The notes beneath the pieces are model-generated. The model was not told the DNA's origin, made no database searches, and saw only the letters and a list, made by a program, of their open reading frames with translations. Below are positions 46,882 through 55,713 of a DNA stretch of 64,000 nt, piece after piece. A program made the translations under genes and the position numbers. Source of the DNA: Acidobacteriota bacterium (GTDB lineage: Bacteria; Acidobacteriota; UBA890; WLXD01); assembly GCA_012103255.1 (NCBI GenBank), contig WLXD01000001.1, positions 1,253,501 to 1,317,500 of the forward strand, given 5' to 3'. The stretch's first letter is position 1, and each line of letters opens with the position of its first letter.

Positions 46882-47166
46882 CTAGCTTTCGTCCGTTTGG
46901 AGTGCGCGATCACGGCCGCGCACCGCGAACCAGGCGATCGCACCAAACGTAGCGATCGGCACAAGGAGCAGGAACACGATGCCGCTCCGCAGCGCTGAGA
47001 TCAGCGGACCAGCCTCGCTGTCGGCCAGGGCGCGCCGGCACATGGCGCACTGTGCTTCGGCCGCTTCTGGCCACATGAGGACGCCTAGAAACGCGACCGC
47101 CGCGGCCATGGCCGTCCATGTCCGCCGGCTACGCGTCAGCGCGCGCGGGTTCAGGCGACGGTTCAT
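46882..47166 (-). CDS. Small signal-peptide, CxxC membrane protein at end of oxidase operon
   Basis: A 94-residue protein: N-terminal hydrophobic signal or anchor (TWTAMAAAVAFLGVLMW), then AEAQCAMCRRALADSEAG with a CxxC pair, then a second hydrophobic segment (SGIVFLLLVPIATFGAIAWF). The start codon overlaps the stop of the oxidase subunit IV gene by 4 bases, so it belongs to the oxidase operon. The CxxC placed on the periplasmic side suggests metal binding or a role in copper or heme assembly, but that is inference; I do not recognise the family. Confidence 0.7.
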   Translation of the reverse strand: MNRRLNPRALTRSRRTWTAMAAAVAFLGVLMWPEAAEAQCAMCRRALADSEAGPLISALRSGIVFLLLVPIATFGAIAWFAVRGRDRALQTDES

Positions 47167-47477
47167 CTTACGAAGACGCCCTGCATCATCTGGTAGATGC
47201 GCCCGGCGTCCACGACGATCAGCTCATAGAGGAGCGCGCCGAAGCCGAGCGAGCAGACCACGACGGTAACGACCAGATCGGTGCTCTCCTTGGACAAGTG
47301 CATGAAGATCATGGCGATCAGTGTCGCCTTGATCATCATCGCGGTCAGCATCACGGTCACGAAAATGCCGCGTGGCATCGCAAGCGTGTCCAGGAAGAAC
47401 ATGACGGCGGTGAGTACGAGAAGGAGTGCCCAGGTGCGCCAGTAGACGCCGAGATTCATTGCGGTTTCGGTCGACAT
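47163..47477 (-). CDS. Cytochrome c oxidase subunit IV (CoxD/CyoD-like)
   Basis: A 104-residue protein with three hydrophobic helices: WALLLVLTAVMFFLDTLAM, FVTVMLTAMMIKATLIAMIF and LVVTVVVCSLGFGALLYEL. KATLIAMIFMHL is the family's most conserved segment. It is a small stabilising subunit of bacterial heme-copper oxidases in the inner membrane. It sits 9 bases after the second subunit III gene and overlaps the following CxxC protein gene. Confidence 0.9.
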   Translation of the reverse strand: MSTETAMNLGVYWRTWALLLVLTAVMFFLDTLAMPRGIFVTVMLTAMMIKATLIAMIFMHLSKESTDLVVTVVVCSLGFGALLYELIVVDAGRIYQMMQGVFVR

Positions 47478-47486
47478 GTTGGGCTC

Positions 47487-48086
47487 CTAGAGCAGGTAGA
47501 AGAGGGTGAAGATGAACACCCAGACCAGATCGACGAAGTGCCAGTAGAGCCCAGCCATCTCGACGTTCTCCGCGGGCGTGACTCCGGAAGCGGTGCGTAG
47601 CGCCGTCACAATGTTGACGATGACGCCGATCAACACGTGCGTGCCGTGGAACCCGGTGATCATGAAGAAGTACGCCCCGAACAGGCTGGCGCCCCAGGGG
47701 TTGGCCCATGGGCGGCCGCCCTCGGCGATCAAGTGGGACCACTCGTAGGCCTGGAGCCCCAGGAAGATCAGGCCGCCCACCACGGTCATCCAGACGAAGC
47801 GGGCCGCTCGGGCACGATCGCTCTTGGCCATGGCGACCGCGGCGGCCATCGTGGCCGAACTGCTGATCAGCACGAAGGTCATGAGCCCGATCAGACCAAG
47901 GTTGAAGACCTCGCTGGCGGGGGGCCAGTCGGCCGACATGGTGCGGGCGTAGCCGTAGCTCGACAGGAACCCGGCGAACAGGACGGCGTCGCCGATGATG
48001 AATACCCACATCATCACCTTCTTCCATCCGGCGGCGAACGGGCACTCACCGCCCATCCAGCGACTCTCAGCAGTAGTCGTTGTCAT
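47487..48086 (-). CDS. Cytochrome c oxidase subunit III, second copy
   Basis: A 199-residue five-helix subunit III (CyoC/CtaE short form). WKKVMMWVFIIGDAVLFAGFL, QAYEWSHLIAEGG and FFMITGFHGTHVLIGVI are typical, with the HGTHV and H-x-V-D-L-V-W (YWHFVDLVWVFIFTLFYLL) signatures. It is 19 bases downstream of another, diverged subunit III gene in the same operon. Subunit III stabilises the catalytic core and supports proton uptake; two copies of the short form are found in some Acidobacteria-type oxidase clusters. Confidence 0.92.
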   Translation of the reverse strand: MTTTTAESRWMGGECPFAAGWKKVMMWVFIIGDAVLFAGFLSSYGYARTMSADWPPASEVFNLGLIGLMTFVLISSSATMAAAVAMAKSDRARAARFVWMTVVGGLIFLGLQAYEWSHLIAEGGRPWANPWGASLFGAYFFMITGFHGTHVLIGVIVNIVTALRTASGVTPAENVEMAGLYWHFVDLVWVFIFTLFYLL

Positions 48087-48105
48087 CGTTACCTCCGGCG
48101 GTGCG

Positions 48106-48717
48106 TCACGCGAAGAGCGTGAGCATGATGATCAGGTAGACCCACAGGGCCGCGAGGAAATGCCACAACATGGCGCCCAGCGACATCGGCAGATAGGCGC
48201 GGTGCGCGCTCGCGGGGTCGTTGGCATCGACGCTCAACAGCCTCAGGCCGGCCACGCTCAGAACGACCAGCCCCGCGACCAGATGCAGGCCGTGAACTCC
48301 CGTGAGGATGAAGAAGAAGGATGCGTGCGGGCTCGTGGGGACTCCGATGCCCGCTGCCCACAGCCATTGCCAGGCAGCGAACTGTCCGCCGAGGAATAGC
48401 ATCGCGAGCACCAGCGTGGCGCCCATCCACATGCCGGCCCTGCGCCAGTTGTCCTGACCGCCTGCCCGGCGCGCGACTTCGAGCGCGACGCTGCTGACGA
48501 TGATGGCCAGGGTGTTCCACCAGAGGAAGCTGGGGAGGGGAACCGCCTGCCAGTCCTGCGACGTGGCGCCGCGGACGATGTAGGCACTGCTGAATGCGCC
48601 GAAGAGCATCGTCACCGTGCCGAGGAACATCCCCATCCCGAGATGCAGCTGATAGTCCCGGTGCTGTCGGTCTGCGCGGGAGACTCCCTCGAACTGATCG
48701 ATCGTTGTATCGGTCAT
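48106..48717 (-). CDS. ctaE: Cytochrome c oxidase subunit III, first copy
   Basis: A 203-residue five-helix subunit. QLHLGMGMFLGTVTMLFGAF, FFFILTGVHGLHLVAGLVVL and LWHFLAALWVYLIIMLTLF show the HGLHLV and WHF signatures. Compared with the second copy it lacks the WSHLIAEGG region and ends differently, so they are not a recent duplication. It follows subunit I with a 9-base gap. Confidence 0.9.
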   Translation of the reverse strand: MTDTTIDQFEGVSRADRQHRDYQLHLGMGMFLGTVTMLFGAFSSAYIVRGATSQDWQAVPLPSFLWWNTLAIIVSSVALEVARRAGGQDNWRRAGMWMGATLVLAMLFLGGQFAAWQWLWAAGIGVPTSPHASFFFILTGVHGLHLVAGLVVLSVAGLRLLSVDANDPASAHRAYLPMSLGAMLWHFLAALWVYLIIMLTLFA

Positions 48718-48726
48718 CGTGTTCTC

Positions 48727-50469
48727 CTAGGCCGTCACGGGAACGGTCGAGCCATCGACTTCCTGGCCGGCGAAGTCTTCATCCGCGCCGTCAGGGCTGT
48801 ACTCGTAGGGCCAGCGATGCACCACGGGCTCCTCGGCGAAGTTGCCGTGCGGTGGCGGCGACGGGACGGTCCACTCCAGAGTCGTGGCGCGCCAGGGGTT
48901 GGCCTCGGCACGCTTCCCCTTGAAGGCGCTCCAGGCGAAGTTGAACAGGAACAGCAGCTGGGCCGCGCCCAGAATGAAGGCCACGGTCGAGATGAACATG
49001 TTCGACGTCGCGATGCCCTCGAGGTACTCGTAGCTAGCGAATGAGTAGTACCTGCGCGGCGCGCCCCGTAGCCCAACGAAGTGCTGCGTGAGGAAGACCA
49101 GGTAGTAGCCGATCGTCGAGGCCCAGAAGTGCACGCGCCCCAAGGGCTCGTTCATCATCCGGCCGAACATCTTCGGGAACCAGAAGTACACCGCTGCGAA
49201 GAGGCCGAAGACCGTCACGCCGCCGATCATCAGGTGAAAGTGACCGACAACGAAGTATGTGTCGTGCAGCTGGATGTCCGCGGTCGCGTTGCCCAGGAAC
49301 AGGCCGCCGAAACCGCCGGTGCCGAACAGGCTGATAAGCCCGAGGATGAACAATCCGGGCGTTGCCATCTTGAGCTGTGCACCCCAGAGACTGCCCAGCA
49401 TGCAGACACCGACGATCGCCATCGGGATGGTGATCAGCAGTGTCGCCAGCGAGAAGTACTCGCCGGTGAACGGGCTCATGCCCGACACGAACATGTGGTG
49501 ACCCCAGACGATCAGGCCGAGGAAGCCGGCGATGATGAGCGACCACACGCTGATGCGGTAGCCGAAGATCGGCTTGCGGGTGAACGCGGGCAGAATGTCG
49601 AACGTGATCCCCAGCGCCGGAAGAATCAGCACGTAGACCTCCGGATGGCCGAGGAACCAGAACAGGTGCTGCCACAGGAGCGGCGAGCCACCGCCCACGT
49701 CGATCAACTGACCGCCGACGCTCAATCCGGCAGGGAGGAAGAAGGCGGTGCCACCGTGGCGGTCAAACAGCAGCATGATCGCGGCGGCCGTGAGCGGCGG
49801 GAACGCGAGCAGGCCCATGACAGCCGAGATGAAGTAGGACCACACCGTGAGCGGCATGCGCATCATGCTCATGCCCTTGGCGCGCATGGAGAACACCGTC
49901 GCCACGACATTCATGCCGGTCATCGTGAACGACACGATGAACAGCGCCATCGAGAGCAGCCACACGGTCTGCCCAAGGCCAGAGCCAGGGACGGCGGTCG
50001 CGATCGCGGACAGCGGCGGGTAGGCGGTCCAGCCGGCGGCAGCGGCCCCACCTTCGACGAAGAACGCCAGGATCATGACGATCGCCGAGAGCAGGCCGAT
50101 CCAGTAGGACAGCATGTTCAGGAGCGGGAACGCCATGTCCTTGGCGCCGACCTGAAGTGGCACGAGGTAGTTGCCGAACCCGGATACCAGCACGTAGGAG
50201 ACGAAGAAGAACGCCATGATCGTCCCGTGCATTGTGACCGCCGCGAGATAGAACTCGGGGGACATGACACCGCTCTGATAGGCGTTTGGCATCAGCGTTT
50301 CGAGGATCGGCCATAGCGTCGTGGGCCAGCCGAGCTGGAGCCGGATGAGCAACGAGAGCAGACCGCCCACGATGGCCATCACGAATCCGGTCACGATGTA
50401 CTGGATGCCGATGACCTTGTGGTCGAGGCTGAAGACGCACTTTCGAATGAAGCTCTGCGGTTCAGACAT
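48727..50469 (-). CDS. ctaD: Cytochrome c oxidase subunit I
   Basis: A 580-residue twelve-helix catalytic subunit that reduces O2 and pumps protons. Heme and CuB ligands are visible in MHGTIMAFFF, GHPEVYVLILPA, WGHHMFVSGM and HDTYFVVGHFHLM. GHPEVY carries the glutamate of A1-type oxidases. In the D-channel region the usual GAPDMAFPRLNN reads GAKDMAFPLLNM, so the conserved Arg and second Asn are changed. The gene starts 6 bases after subunit II ends. Confidence 0.97.
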   Translation of the reverse strand: MSEPQSFIRKCVFSLDHKVIGIQYIVTGFVMAIVGGLLSLLIRLQLGWPTTLWPILETLMPNAYQSGVMSPEFYLAAVTMHGTIMAFFFVSYVLVSGFGNYLVPLQVGAKDMAFPLLNMLSYWIGLLSAIVMILAFFVEGGAAAAGWTAYPPLSAIATAVPGSGLGQTVWLLSMALFIVSFTMTGMNVVATVFSMRAKGMSMMRMPLTVWSYFISAVMGLLAFPPLTAAAIMLLFDRHGGTAFFLPAGLSVGGQLIDVGGGSPLLWQHLFWFLGHPEVYVLILPALGITFDILPAFTRKPIFGYRISVWSLIIAGFLGLIVWGHHMFVSGMSPFTGEYFSLATLLITIPMAIVGVCMLGSLWGAQLKMATPGLFILGLISLFGTGGFGGLFLGNATADIQLHDTYFVVGHFHLMIGGVTVFGLFAAVYFWFPKMFGRMMNEPLGRVHFWASTIGYYLVFLTQHFVGLRGAPRRYYSFASYEYLEGIATSNMFISTVAFILGAAQLLFLFNFAWSAFKGKRAEANPWRATTLEWTVPSPPPHGNFAEEPVVHRWPYEYSPDGADEDFAGQEVDGSTVPVTA

Positions 50470-50475
50470 CCTGCG

Positions 50476-51294
50476 TCAGCTCCCGGCCTGCTCGTCGAGC
50501 CAGGCTTCGTACTCGGCCTGTGAAACGACGTTGAGGAAACCCTTCATGCGGTAGTGACCCAGGCCGCAAAGCTCGGCGCAGGGGATCTCGAATCGGCCCT
50601 CGCGCGTCGGTATGAACCAGACCGGGATGCTCATACCCGGGACTGCGTCCTGCTTCACCCGGTGGTGCGGCAGGTAGAAGCTGTGGATCACATCGAGGGC
50701 CCGCAGGGTGATCTTCACGGGTCGATCAACCGGTACGGTCAGCTGGTTCACGGCGACGATGTCGTCAGCCGAGGCCGGATCGTTGTTGTCGAGGCCTACC
50801 GGATTCGTCGGTGTGATCAGAGCCACGTCGGTGCGGCCGCGCACGCCGTCCGCGCCTGGGTAGTGGTTGTTCCAGGCGAACTGCTGCCCGGTGACCTCGA
50901 TGTCAACGGCATCCAGCGGAATATCCCCGTAGTACTCGCCGAACACCGGGAGCCCGATCGCGATGACGCCGCCCTCGGCGGCGAGTGCGATGACGATGCC
51001 GACCGTGATCGAGATTCGACGTTCGGCGCGAGGCTCCGCGAGTCGCGAGGTGACCCTGTCGCGCGCCGCGGCGCGCCAGATCAGCCACCCGAACACAAGG
51101 TGACCGATGAGGAACATCAGCCCGGTCGCGACCAGCACGAACGTGATCATCGCGTCGATGCCACTGCCATGGCGCGATGCGAGTTCAGGGAACCAACTAC
51201 GGGCGCCGTAGATGGCGTAGCCGACACCGATCGCGATGAACAGGATCGCTACCAGGATCCCTTCGACGCGTGGTGACGATTTGTCGTTTGCCAT
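50476..51294 (-). CDS. ctaC: Cytochrome c oxidase subunit II
   Basis: A 272-residue membrane-anchored CuA subunit that takes electrons from cytochrome c. Three hydrophobic segments occupy the first ~110 residues (LVAILFIAIGVGYAIYGA, MITFVLVATGLMFLIGHLV and a third near VGIVIALAAEGG). The cupredoxin domain ends with CAELCGLGHYRMKG, the CuA site with both cysteines, histidine and methionine. There is no CXXCH, so no fused cytochrome c. It is the first gene of the six-gene minus-strand oxidase operon. Assembly factors are not in the window. Confidence 0.95.
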   Translation of the reverse strand: MANDKSSPRVEGILVAILFIAIGVGYAIYGARSWFPELASRHGSGIDAMITFVLVATGLMFLIGHLVFGWLIWRAAARDRVTSRLAEPRAERRISITVGIVIALAAEGGVIAIGLPVFGEYYGDIPLDAVDIEVTGQQFAWNNHYPGADGVRGRTDVALITPTNPVGLDNNDPASADDIVAVNQLTVPVDRPVKITLRALDVIHSFYLPHHRVKQDAVPGMSIPVWFIPTREGRFEIPCAELCGLGHYRMKGFLNVVSQAEYEAWLDEQAGS

Positions 51295-51350
51295 GGACCC
51301 ACCTTGCGGGCGTGGGCGGGCATCCGAGCCAAGACCGGGGTGTACCGCCC

Positions 51351-51392
51351 TAAATCAGTTAAGATCATCCTATTAAATCATTTAAAAAGATC
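51351..51392. promoter_or_regulatory. AT-rich repeated motif between oxidase operon and msrP
   Basis: TAAATCAGTTAAGATC and TAAATCATTTAAAAAGATC start 23 bases apart, about two helical turns; the second contains the perfect palindrome TTAAATCATTTAA. It lies in the 208-base gap between divergent genes, 57 bases upstream of the oxidase start, in an otherwise GC-rich region. It may be an operator and promoter; the binding protein is unknown. Confidence 0.45.
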
Positions 51393-51503
51393 GACTCAAG
51401 CCGGCCGAACCCAAAGCGGCCCTCGGTCCGAACAACGATGTGACTGGTACAGTCGAGTCCGGCTTCGCGGCCGGAGTAGCGAATAGCAAGCGCGGAGTGG
51501 GAA

Positions 51504-52547
51504 ATGCTGATCAAGAAGCGTCGCGGTTGGGAGATTCCAGAGCGAGAAGTCACTCCCGAATCCGTCTACATCAACCGGCGCGAACTCCTGCGCGGTCTCG
51601 GGATCGCAGGGGTAGGTCTGTCCGGCGCCTGCGCCACATCGACGGCTCTCGCCACTGGCGGCCTGCAAGCCGAGCGGCTCCAGCCGTTTCCTGATTCGGT
51701 GAAGTACCCGTCGGGCCCTGCGGGAGATCTTTACCCGCCCGCGATGAAGAACGATCGTCTCACGGCCGCCGACGCAGGCCGCCCGATCACCCCGCCCGAG
51801 TACTCCCACGCCTACAACAACTTCTACGAGTTCTTCACGCCTAAGCAAGGTGTCTGGCAGAACGTCGATGACTTCAAGACCGAACCCTGGACGATCGAGG
51901 TCAAGGGTCTGGTCAACAAACCCGGCAAGTACGACCTCGAAGAACTCCTGCGCAAGATGCCGCTCGAGGAGCGGGTGTGCCGGTTCCGCTGCGTGGAGCG
52001 CTGGGCGTCAGTGATGCCCTGGACGGGGTTTCCGTTCGCGGCGTTGCTCGACTACTTCGAGCCGCAGGTGAAGGCGAAGTACGTCGCCATGAAGACCGCC
52101 TACCGGCCCAACGAGATGCCCGGAATTCCGCAGCAGAGCTGGTATCCATGGCCCTACTTCGACGGCCTGACCCTCGCAGAGGCGCGCAACGAACTGGCCT
52201 TCCTCGTTACCGGCGCCTACGGCAAGCCCGCGCCGAAGCAGCACGGCGCGCCAATCCGGCTCATCACGCCGTGGAAGTTCGGGTTCAAACAGGTGAAGTC
52301 GATTGTGGAGTTCAACTTCACCGAAGAGCAGCCCGAGACCTTCTGGAACAAGCTCCAGCCGCGCGAGTACGGCTTCTGGGCGAACATCAACCCCGAGGTC
52401 CCGCACCCGCGCTGGTCACAGGCGCAGGAGTGGCTCATCAATACCGGCGATATCTACCCGACGGAGATCTACAACGGTTACGGCGACTGGGTGGCCGAGA
52501 TGTATGAGCCGATGCGCGCTTCGGAAGGCGAGTGGCTCTACCGCTAG
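51504..52547 (+). CDS. msrP: Periplasmic methionine sulfoxide reductase, molybdenum subunit MsrP (YedY)
   Basis: A 347-residue molybdenum-cofactor enzyme that repairs oxidised methionines of exported proteins. [19 protein letters not shown] is a twin-arginine signal. The Mo ligand is Cys163 in [37 protein letters not shown] and [12 protein letters not shown] follow as in E. coli YedY. The membrane heme partner MsrQ is not adjacent, so electrons must come from an unlinked msrQ or another donor. The ATG at the start of [11 protein letters not shown] fits the family. Confidence 0.95.
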   Translation: MLIKKRRGWEIPEREVTPESVYINRRELLRGLGIAGVGLSGACATSTALATGGLQAERLQPFPDSVKYPSGPAGDLYPPAMKNDRLTAADAGRPITPPEYSHAYNNFYEFFTPKQGVWQNVDDFKTEPWTIEVKGLVNKPGKYDLEELLRKMPLEERVCRFRCVERWASVMPWTGFPFAALLDYFEPQVKAKYVAMKTAYRPNEMPGIPQQSWYPWPYFDGLTLAEARNELAFLVTGAYGKPAPKQHGAPIRLITPWKFGFKQVKSIVEFNFTEEQPETFWNKLQPREYGFWANINPEVPHPRWSQAQEWLINTGDIYPTEIYNGYGDWVAEMYEPMRASEGEWLYR

Positions 52548-54628
52548 TTGGCCTTCGCGCCGAGTTCTGCGATGACTTCGGCAACGTCGGTGGTGGGTGC
52601 TGCGCACGCGTAGCCGCGGCACGCGTACATCAGACCCTCGACGCCCGGTTCTGCTTCTAGCTTCCCTTCAAGCAGAGGTAGCTCGGCGATGAAGTCGGAG
52701 ACGTCCTCGCGGCTTGGATCGAGCCAGGCAATCAGCGTGTCCGGGGTGTAGGTCGTCCATAGCTGTTGCAGCGCTTCGTGGGTAGCCTGGGCGCCGTCCG
52801 CGCCACGGATCACGACTTCACGGTTCTCCGCGATATCCGCCGTTGCCGCCAGGAGTAACTGGGCAAACCCTGTTGGCGCTCGCCGCACACCTTCGGCGAA
52901 GGCCTGCATTGTCGCACCAGCCTTCCGGGCGTAGGTAGGCTCGCCGGTCCAGCGGGCAAGGCGCGCCAGCCAGGTGGCGGCGATGGCATTGCCGGACGGC
53001 GTCGCGCCGTCGTGTCCTGACTTGGGCCGTGCGATGAGAATCTCCTGGTCATTCCCGGTGAAGTAGAACCCGTCTTCCTCCTCGTCCCAGAACAGTTCGA
53101 TCATGCCGTCGGCCAGGCGACGGGCCTCCGCGAGCCAGCGCCGCTCAAAGGTTGCTTCGAACAGCTCGATACACGCCCAGAGCATGTTGGCGTAGTCGTC
53201 AAGGAAGGCCCGTTGACCGATCTGTTCGCCGCGGCAGCTGTGTAGCAGCCGGCCCTCGTCCGTGAGGTGCTCCAGAACGAAGTCCGCGGCGTCGCGGGCG
53301 GACTGCAGATAGTCTGGATCGCCCAGCACTCGGTAACCACGCGCCATGGCGGCGATCATGAGTCCGTTCCAGTCCGACAGAATCTTGTCGTCGAGCCCCG
53401 GGCGGATGCGCGCTTCGCGGGCTTGCCTGAGGGTCTCGAGGTTGGCGCCTAGCTGCTCTCGGAGTTCGTTCTCGTCGCGGCCGAGTTCATTTGCCACGAC
53501 CGACAACGGCCGCGGCGTGTTCGCGATGTTGGACCCTTCCCAGTTGCCCTCGGCGGTGACGTCATACGCCGCGGCGAACGCCGGCGCCTCGTCGCCCAGA
53601 AGCTCCTCCACTTCCGCCAGGCTCCAGACGTAGTACTTGCCCTCGACGCCTTCGCTGTCCGCATCGAGGGTGGAGTAGTAGCCGCCGCGCTCGTCCTGCA
53701 TTTCGCGTCGCACCCAGTCGAGCGTGGTCCGCGCCGCCGCGGCGAGGTCTGCGCTGCCGTCGTGCTGAAAAGCTTCGAGGTAGGAAACAGCGAGCAGGGC
53801 GTTGTCGTAGAGCATCTTTTCGAAGTGCGGCACCAGCCACTGCGCGTCAACAGCGTAGCGGTGGAATCCGCCACCCACGTGATCGCGGATCCCACCTCCG
53901 GCCATCTGGCGCAGGCTGAAGATCACCTCCTGCAGCAGCTCAGGATCGCCCTGACCAACCGCGTAACGCAGGTGGAGCATCAGCCCGGTCGTGTGCGGGA
54001 ATTTCGGCGCGCCGCCGAAGCCGCCGTAGTTCGGGTCGAAGTTGTCGTGCTGGGCCATCACTGCCTTGTAGATCTCTCGCGCGCCGAGCGCTTCCTCGCT
54101 GCGCTGGGGGCGGGGCTGCAAGTGTTCCCGGAGTTGTGCTCCCGTCGCGGCCACTTCGTCGCGGCGCTCGGCGTAGGCCTGGGCGACTCCCGCCAGCACG
54201 TCCGGGAACCCCGGCATGCCGTGGCGCGGCTCGGGCGGGAAGTACGTGCCGCCGAAGAAGGGTTCGAGTTCGGGCGTCAGGAACACGGTCATCGGCCAGC
54301 CGCCACGCCCGGTCATCATTTGCACAGCGCGCATGTAGACGTCGTCGACGTCCGGCCGCTCCTCGCGATCTACCTTGATGTTGACGAAGAGCTTGTTCAT
54401 GAGCTCGGCAATGGCCGGGCTCTCGAACGACTCGTGCTCCATCACGTGGCACCAGTGGCACGCCGCGTAGCCGACGCTGAGCAGGATCGGTCGATCTTCT
54501 TCGCGGGCCCTTTGCAGCGCTTCTTCACCCCAGGGATACCAGTCCACCGGGTTGTGAGCGTGCTGCTGCAGGTAAGGACTGCTTTCGTTCGCGAGTCGGT
54601 TCGGGGTTGTTTCGCCGCGTTCGGACAT
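52544..54628 (-). CDS. Thioredoxin-domain protein of the YyaL/SSP411 family
   Basis: A 694-residue cytosolic protein. A thioredoxin-like domain begins [21 protein letters not shown] and contains [15 protein letters not shown], where CHWC is the redox pair. From about residue 260 it is an (alpha/alpha)6 barrel related to N-acylglucosamine 2-epimerases and glycosidases ([47 protein letters not shown]). Function is not established in bacteria. I start at the ATG giving [14 protein letters not shown]; the extra upstream residues would overlap the divergent pilin gene. It shares 4 bases with the convergent msrP stop. Confidence 0.93.
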   Translation of the reverse strand: MSERGETTPNRLANESSPYLQQHAHNPVDWYPWGEEALQRAREEDRPILLSVGYAACHWCHVMEHESFESPAIAELMNKLFVNIKVDREERPDVDDVYMRAVQMMTGRGGWPMTVFLTPELEPFFGGTYFPPEPRHGMPGFPDVLAGVAQAYAERRDEVAATGAQLREHLQPRPQRSEEALGAREIYKAVMAQHDNFDPNYGGFGGAPKFPHTTGLMLHLRYAVGQGDPELLQEVIFSLRQMAGGGIRDHVGGGFHRYAVDAQWLVPHFEKMLYDNALLAVSYLEAFQHDGSADLAAAARTTLDWVRREMQDERGGYYSTLDADSEGVEGKYYVWSLAEVEELLGDEAPAFAAAYDVTAEGNWEGSNIANTPRPLSVVANELGRDENELREQLGANLETLRQAREARIRPGLDDKILSDWNGLMIAAMARGYRVLGDPDYLQSARDAADFVLEHLTDEGRLLHSCRGEQIGQRAFLDDYANMLWACIELFEATFERRWLAEARRLADGMIELFWDEEEDGFYFTGNDQEILIARPKSGHDGATPSGNAIAATWLARLARWTGEPTYARKAGATMQAFAEGVRRAPTGFAQLLLAATADIAENREVVIRGADGAQATHEALQQLWTTYTPDTLIAWLDPSREDVSDFIAELPLLEGKLEAEPGVEGLMYACRGYACAAPTTDVAEVIAELGAKAN

Positions 54629-54675
54629 GATTCTGTTGCCTATTAAGGACTCTAAGTGACTAATGGTATTCAAGA

Positions 54676-55137
54676 ATGGCAAATAGTGAACACGGCTTCA
54701 GCTTGATCGAGCTACTCATAGTAGTCGTTGTGATCGGTGTGCTTGCGAGCATTGCGGTGCCGCAGCTCGTCGAGGCTTACGATCGCTCCAGGCAGCGTGC
54801 CTCGATTGCCGATATGCGGTCGATCGCCCTGGCGAATGCCACGTACCACACGGATAGCGGATCCTACGCCGCGTCTTTCGAGGATCTCATGCCGGCCTTC
54901 CTGAACCCGGTTCCGCCGTCTGACGCGTGGGGAAATGCCTGGGTCTATGCAGCCTCCGGCGAGGATGACTATCAGGTCTCGAGTCTCGGAACCGACGGCG
55001 TCTCCGGGCCGGCGCCTCCTTCGCCGTGGTTCGACTCGCCGTACGAGGCGGATCTTGTGCTGACCAACGGTGCCTTCACTCAGGTGCCGCAGCCCACGCG
55101 ACAGGGAGCATCCGGCCCCACCGGTGTCCCCGACTGA
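54676..55137 (+). CDS. Type IV pilin-like (GspG-like) protein, copy 1
   Basis: A 153-residue prepilin. After six leader residues, [20 protein letters not shown] shows the G/F cleavage site, Glu5 and the hydrophobic N-terminal helix cleaved and methylated by PilD. The globular part ([32 protein letters not shown]) matches the major pseudopilin GspG, and DAWGNAW is a conserved family block. It ends in a proline-rich tail ([13 protein letters not shown]). Immediately downstream is a second copy; no secretin or ATPase genes accompany them. Confidence 0.93.
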   Translation: MANSEHGFSLIELLIVVVVIGVLASIAVPQLVEAYDRSRQRASIADMRSIALANATYHTDSGSYAASFEDLMPAFLNPVPPSDAWGNAWVYAASGEDDYQVSSLGTDGVSGPAPPSPWFDSPYEADLVLTNGAFTQVPQPTRQGASGPTGVPD

Positions 55138-55236
55138 CACCCCAGGCTGTCGTCAGGCGGCGTGCTTCCCTTGTTGCACCCGGCGGGCCGTGGTTGTGTG
55201 CTCGCAGGTCTAGCGCATGTCTGAGGGAATTCAGCG

Positions 55237-55665
55237 ATGCGCACACGGGATCACGGCTTCAGTCTCATCGAGTTGCTGATCGTGGTCGTCGTTCTGGGGA
55301 TACTCACGTCTATCGTGGTGCCGCAGCTTATCGACGCCTACGGCCGCTCCAAGCAACGAGCCTCGATCGCCGACATGCGTTCGATCGCAGTTGCCAACGC
55401 CACCTATCGGGTGGACTTCCGTAGCTACGCCACCGCGTTCAGCGACCTCGTCCCTCTCTTTCTGAACCCGGTGCCCCCCGATGATGCGTGGGGCAACGCG
55501 TGGGGCTACGAGAGTCCATCCGACTCGAGCTACACGCTCACGAGCTACGGGCTCGACGGCTCCAGCGGGCCGGCCGCACCGATGCCCTGGGTAGCCGAGC
55601 CGTACGAGGCCGACCTGGTTGTCACCAACGGCGCCTTCACGCAGGTACCCGATCAGAACCAATAG
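55237..55665 (+). CDS. Type IV pilin-like (GspG-like) protein, copy 2
   Basis: A 142-residue prepilin, a tandem paralogue of the preceding gene. [54 protein letters not shown] and the C-terminal [17 protein letters not shown] are nearly the same in both; they diverge most in residues 45-60 and 80-100 and at the extreme C-terminus. It lacks the proline-rich tail of copy 1. The 99-base gap between the copies holds no evident gene. Confidence 0.93.
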   Translation: MRTRDHGFSLIELLIVVVVLGILTSIVVPQLIDAYGRSKQRASIADMRSIAVANATYRVDFRSYATAFSDLVPLFLNPVPPDDAWGNAWGYESPSDSSYTLTSYGLDGSSGPAAPMPWVAEPYEADLVVTNGAFTQVPDQNQ

Positions 55666-55713
55666 CTGTCAGAAGTCGTTGCGGCGCCTGGCGGCCCTCG
55701 GTACCGTGGAAGC

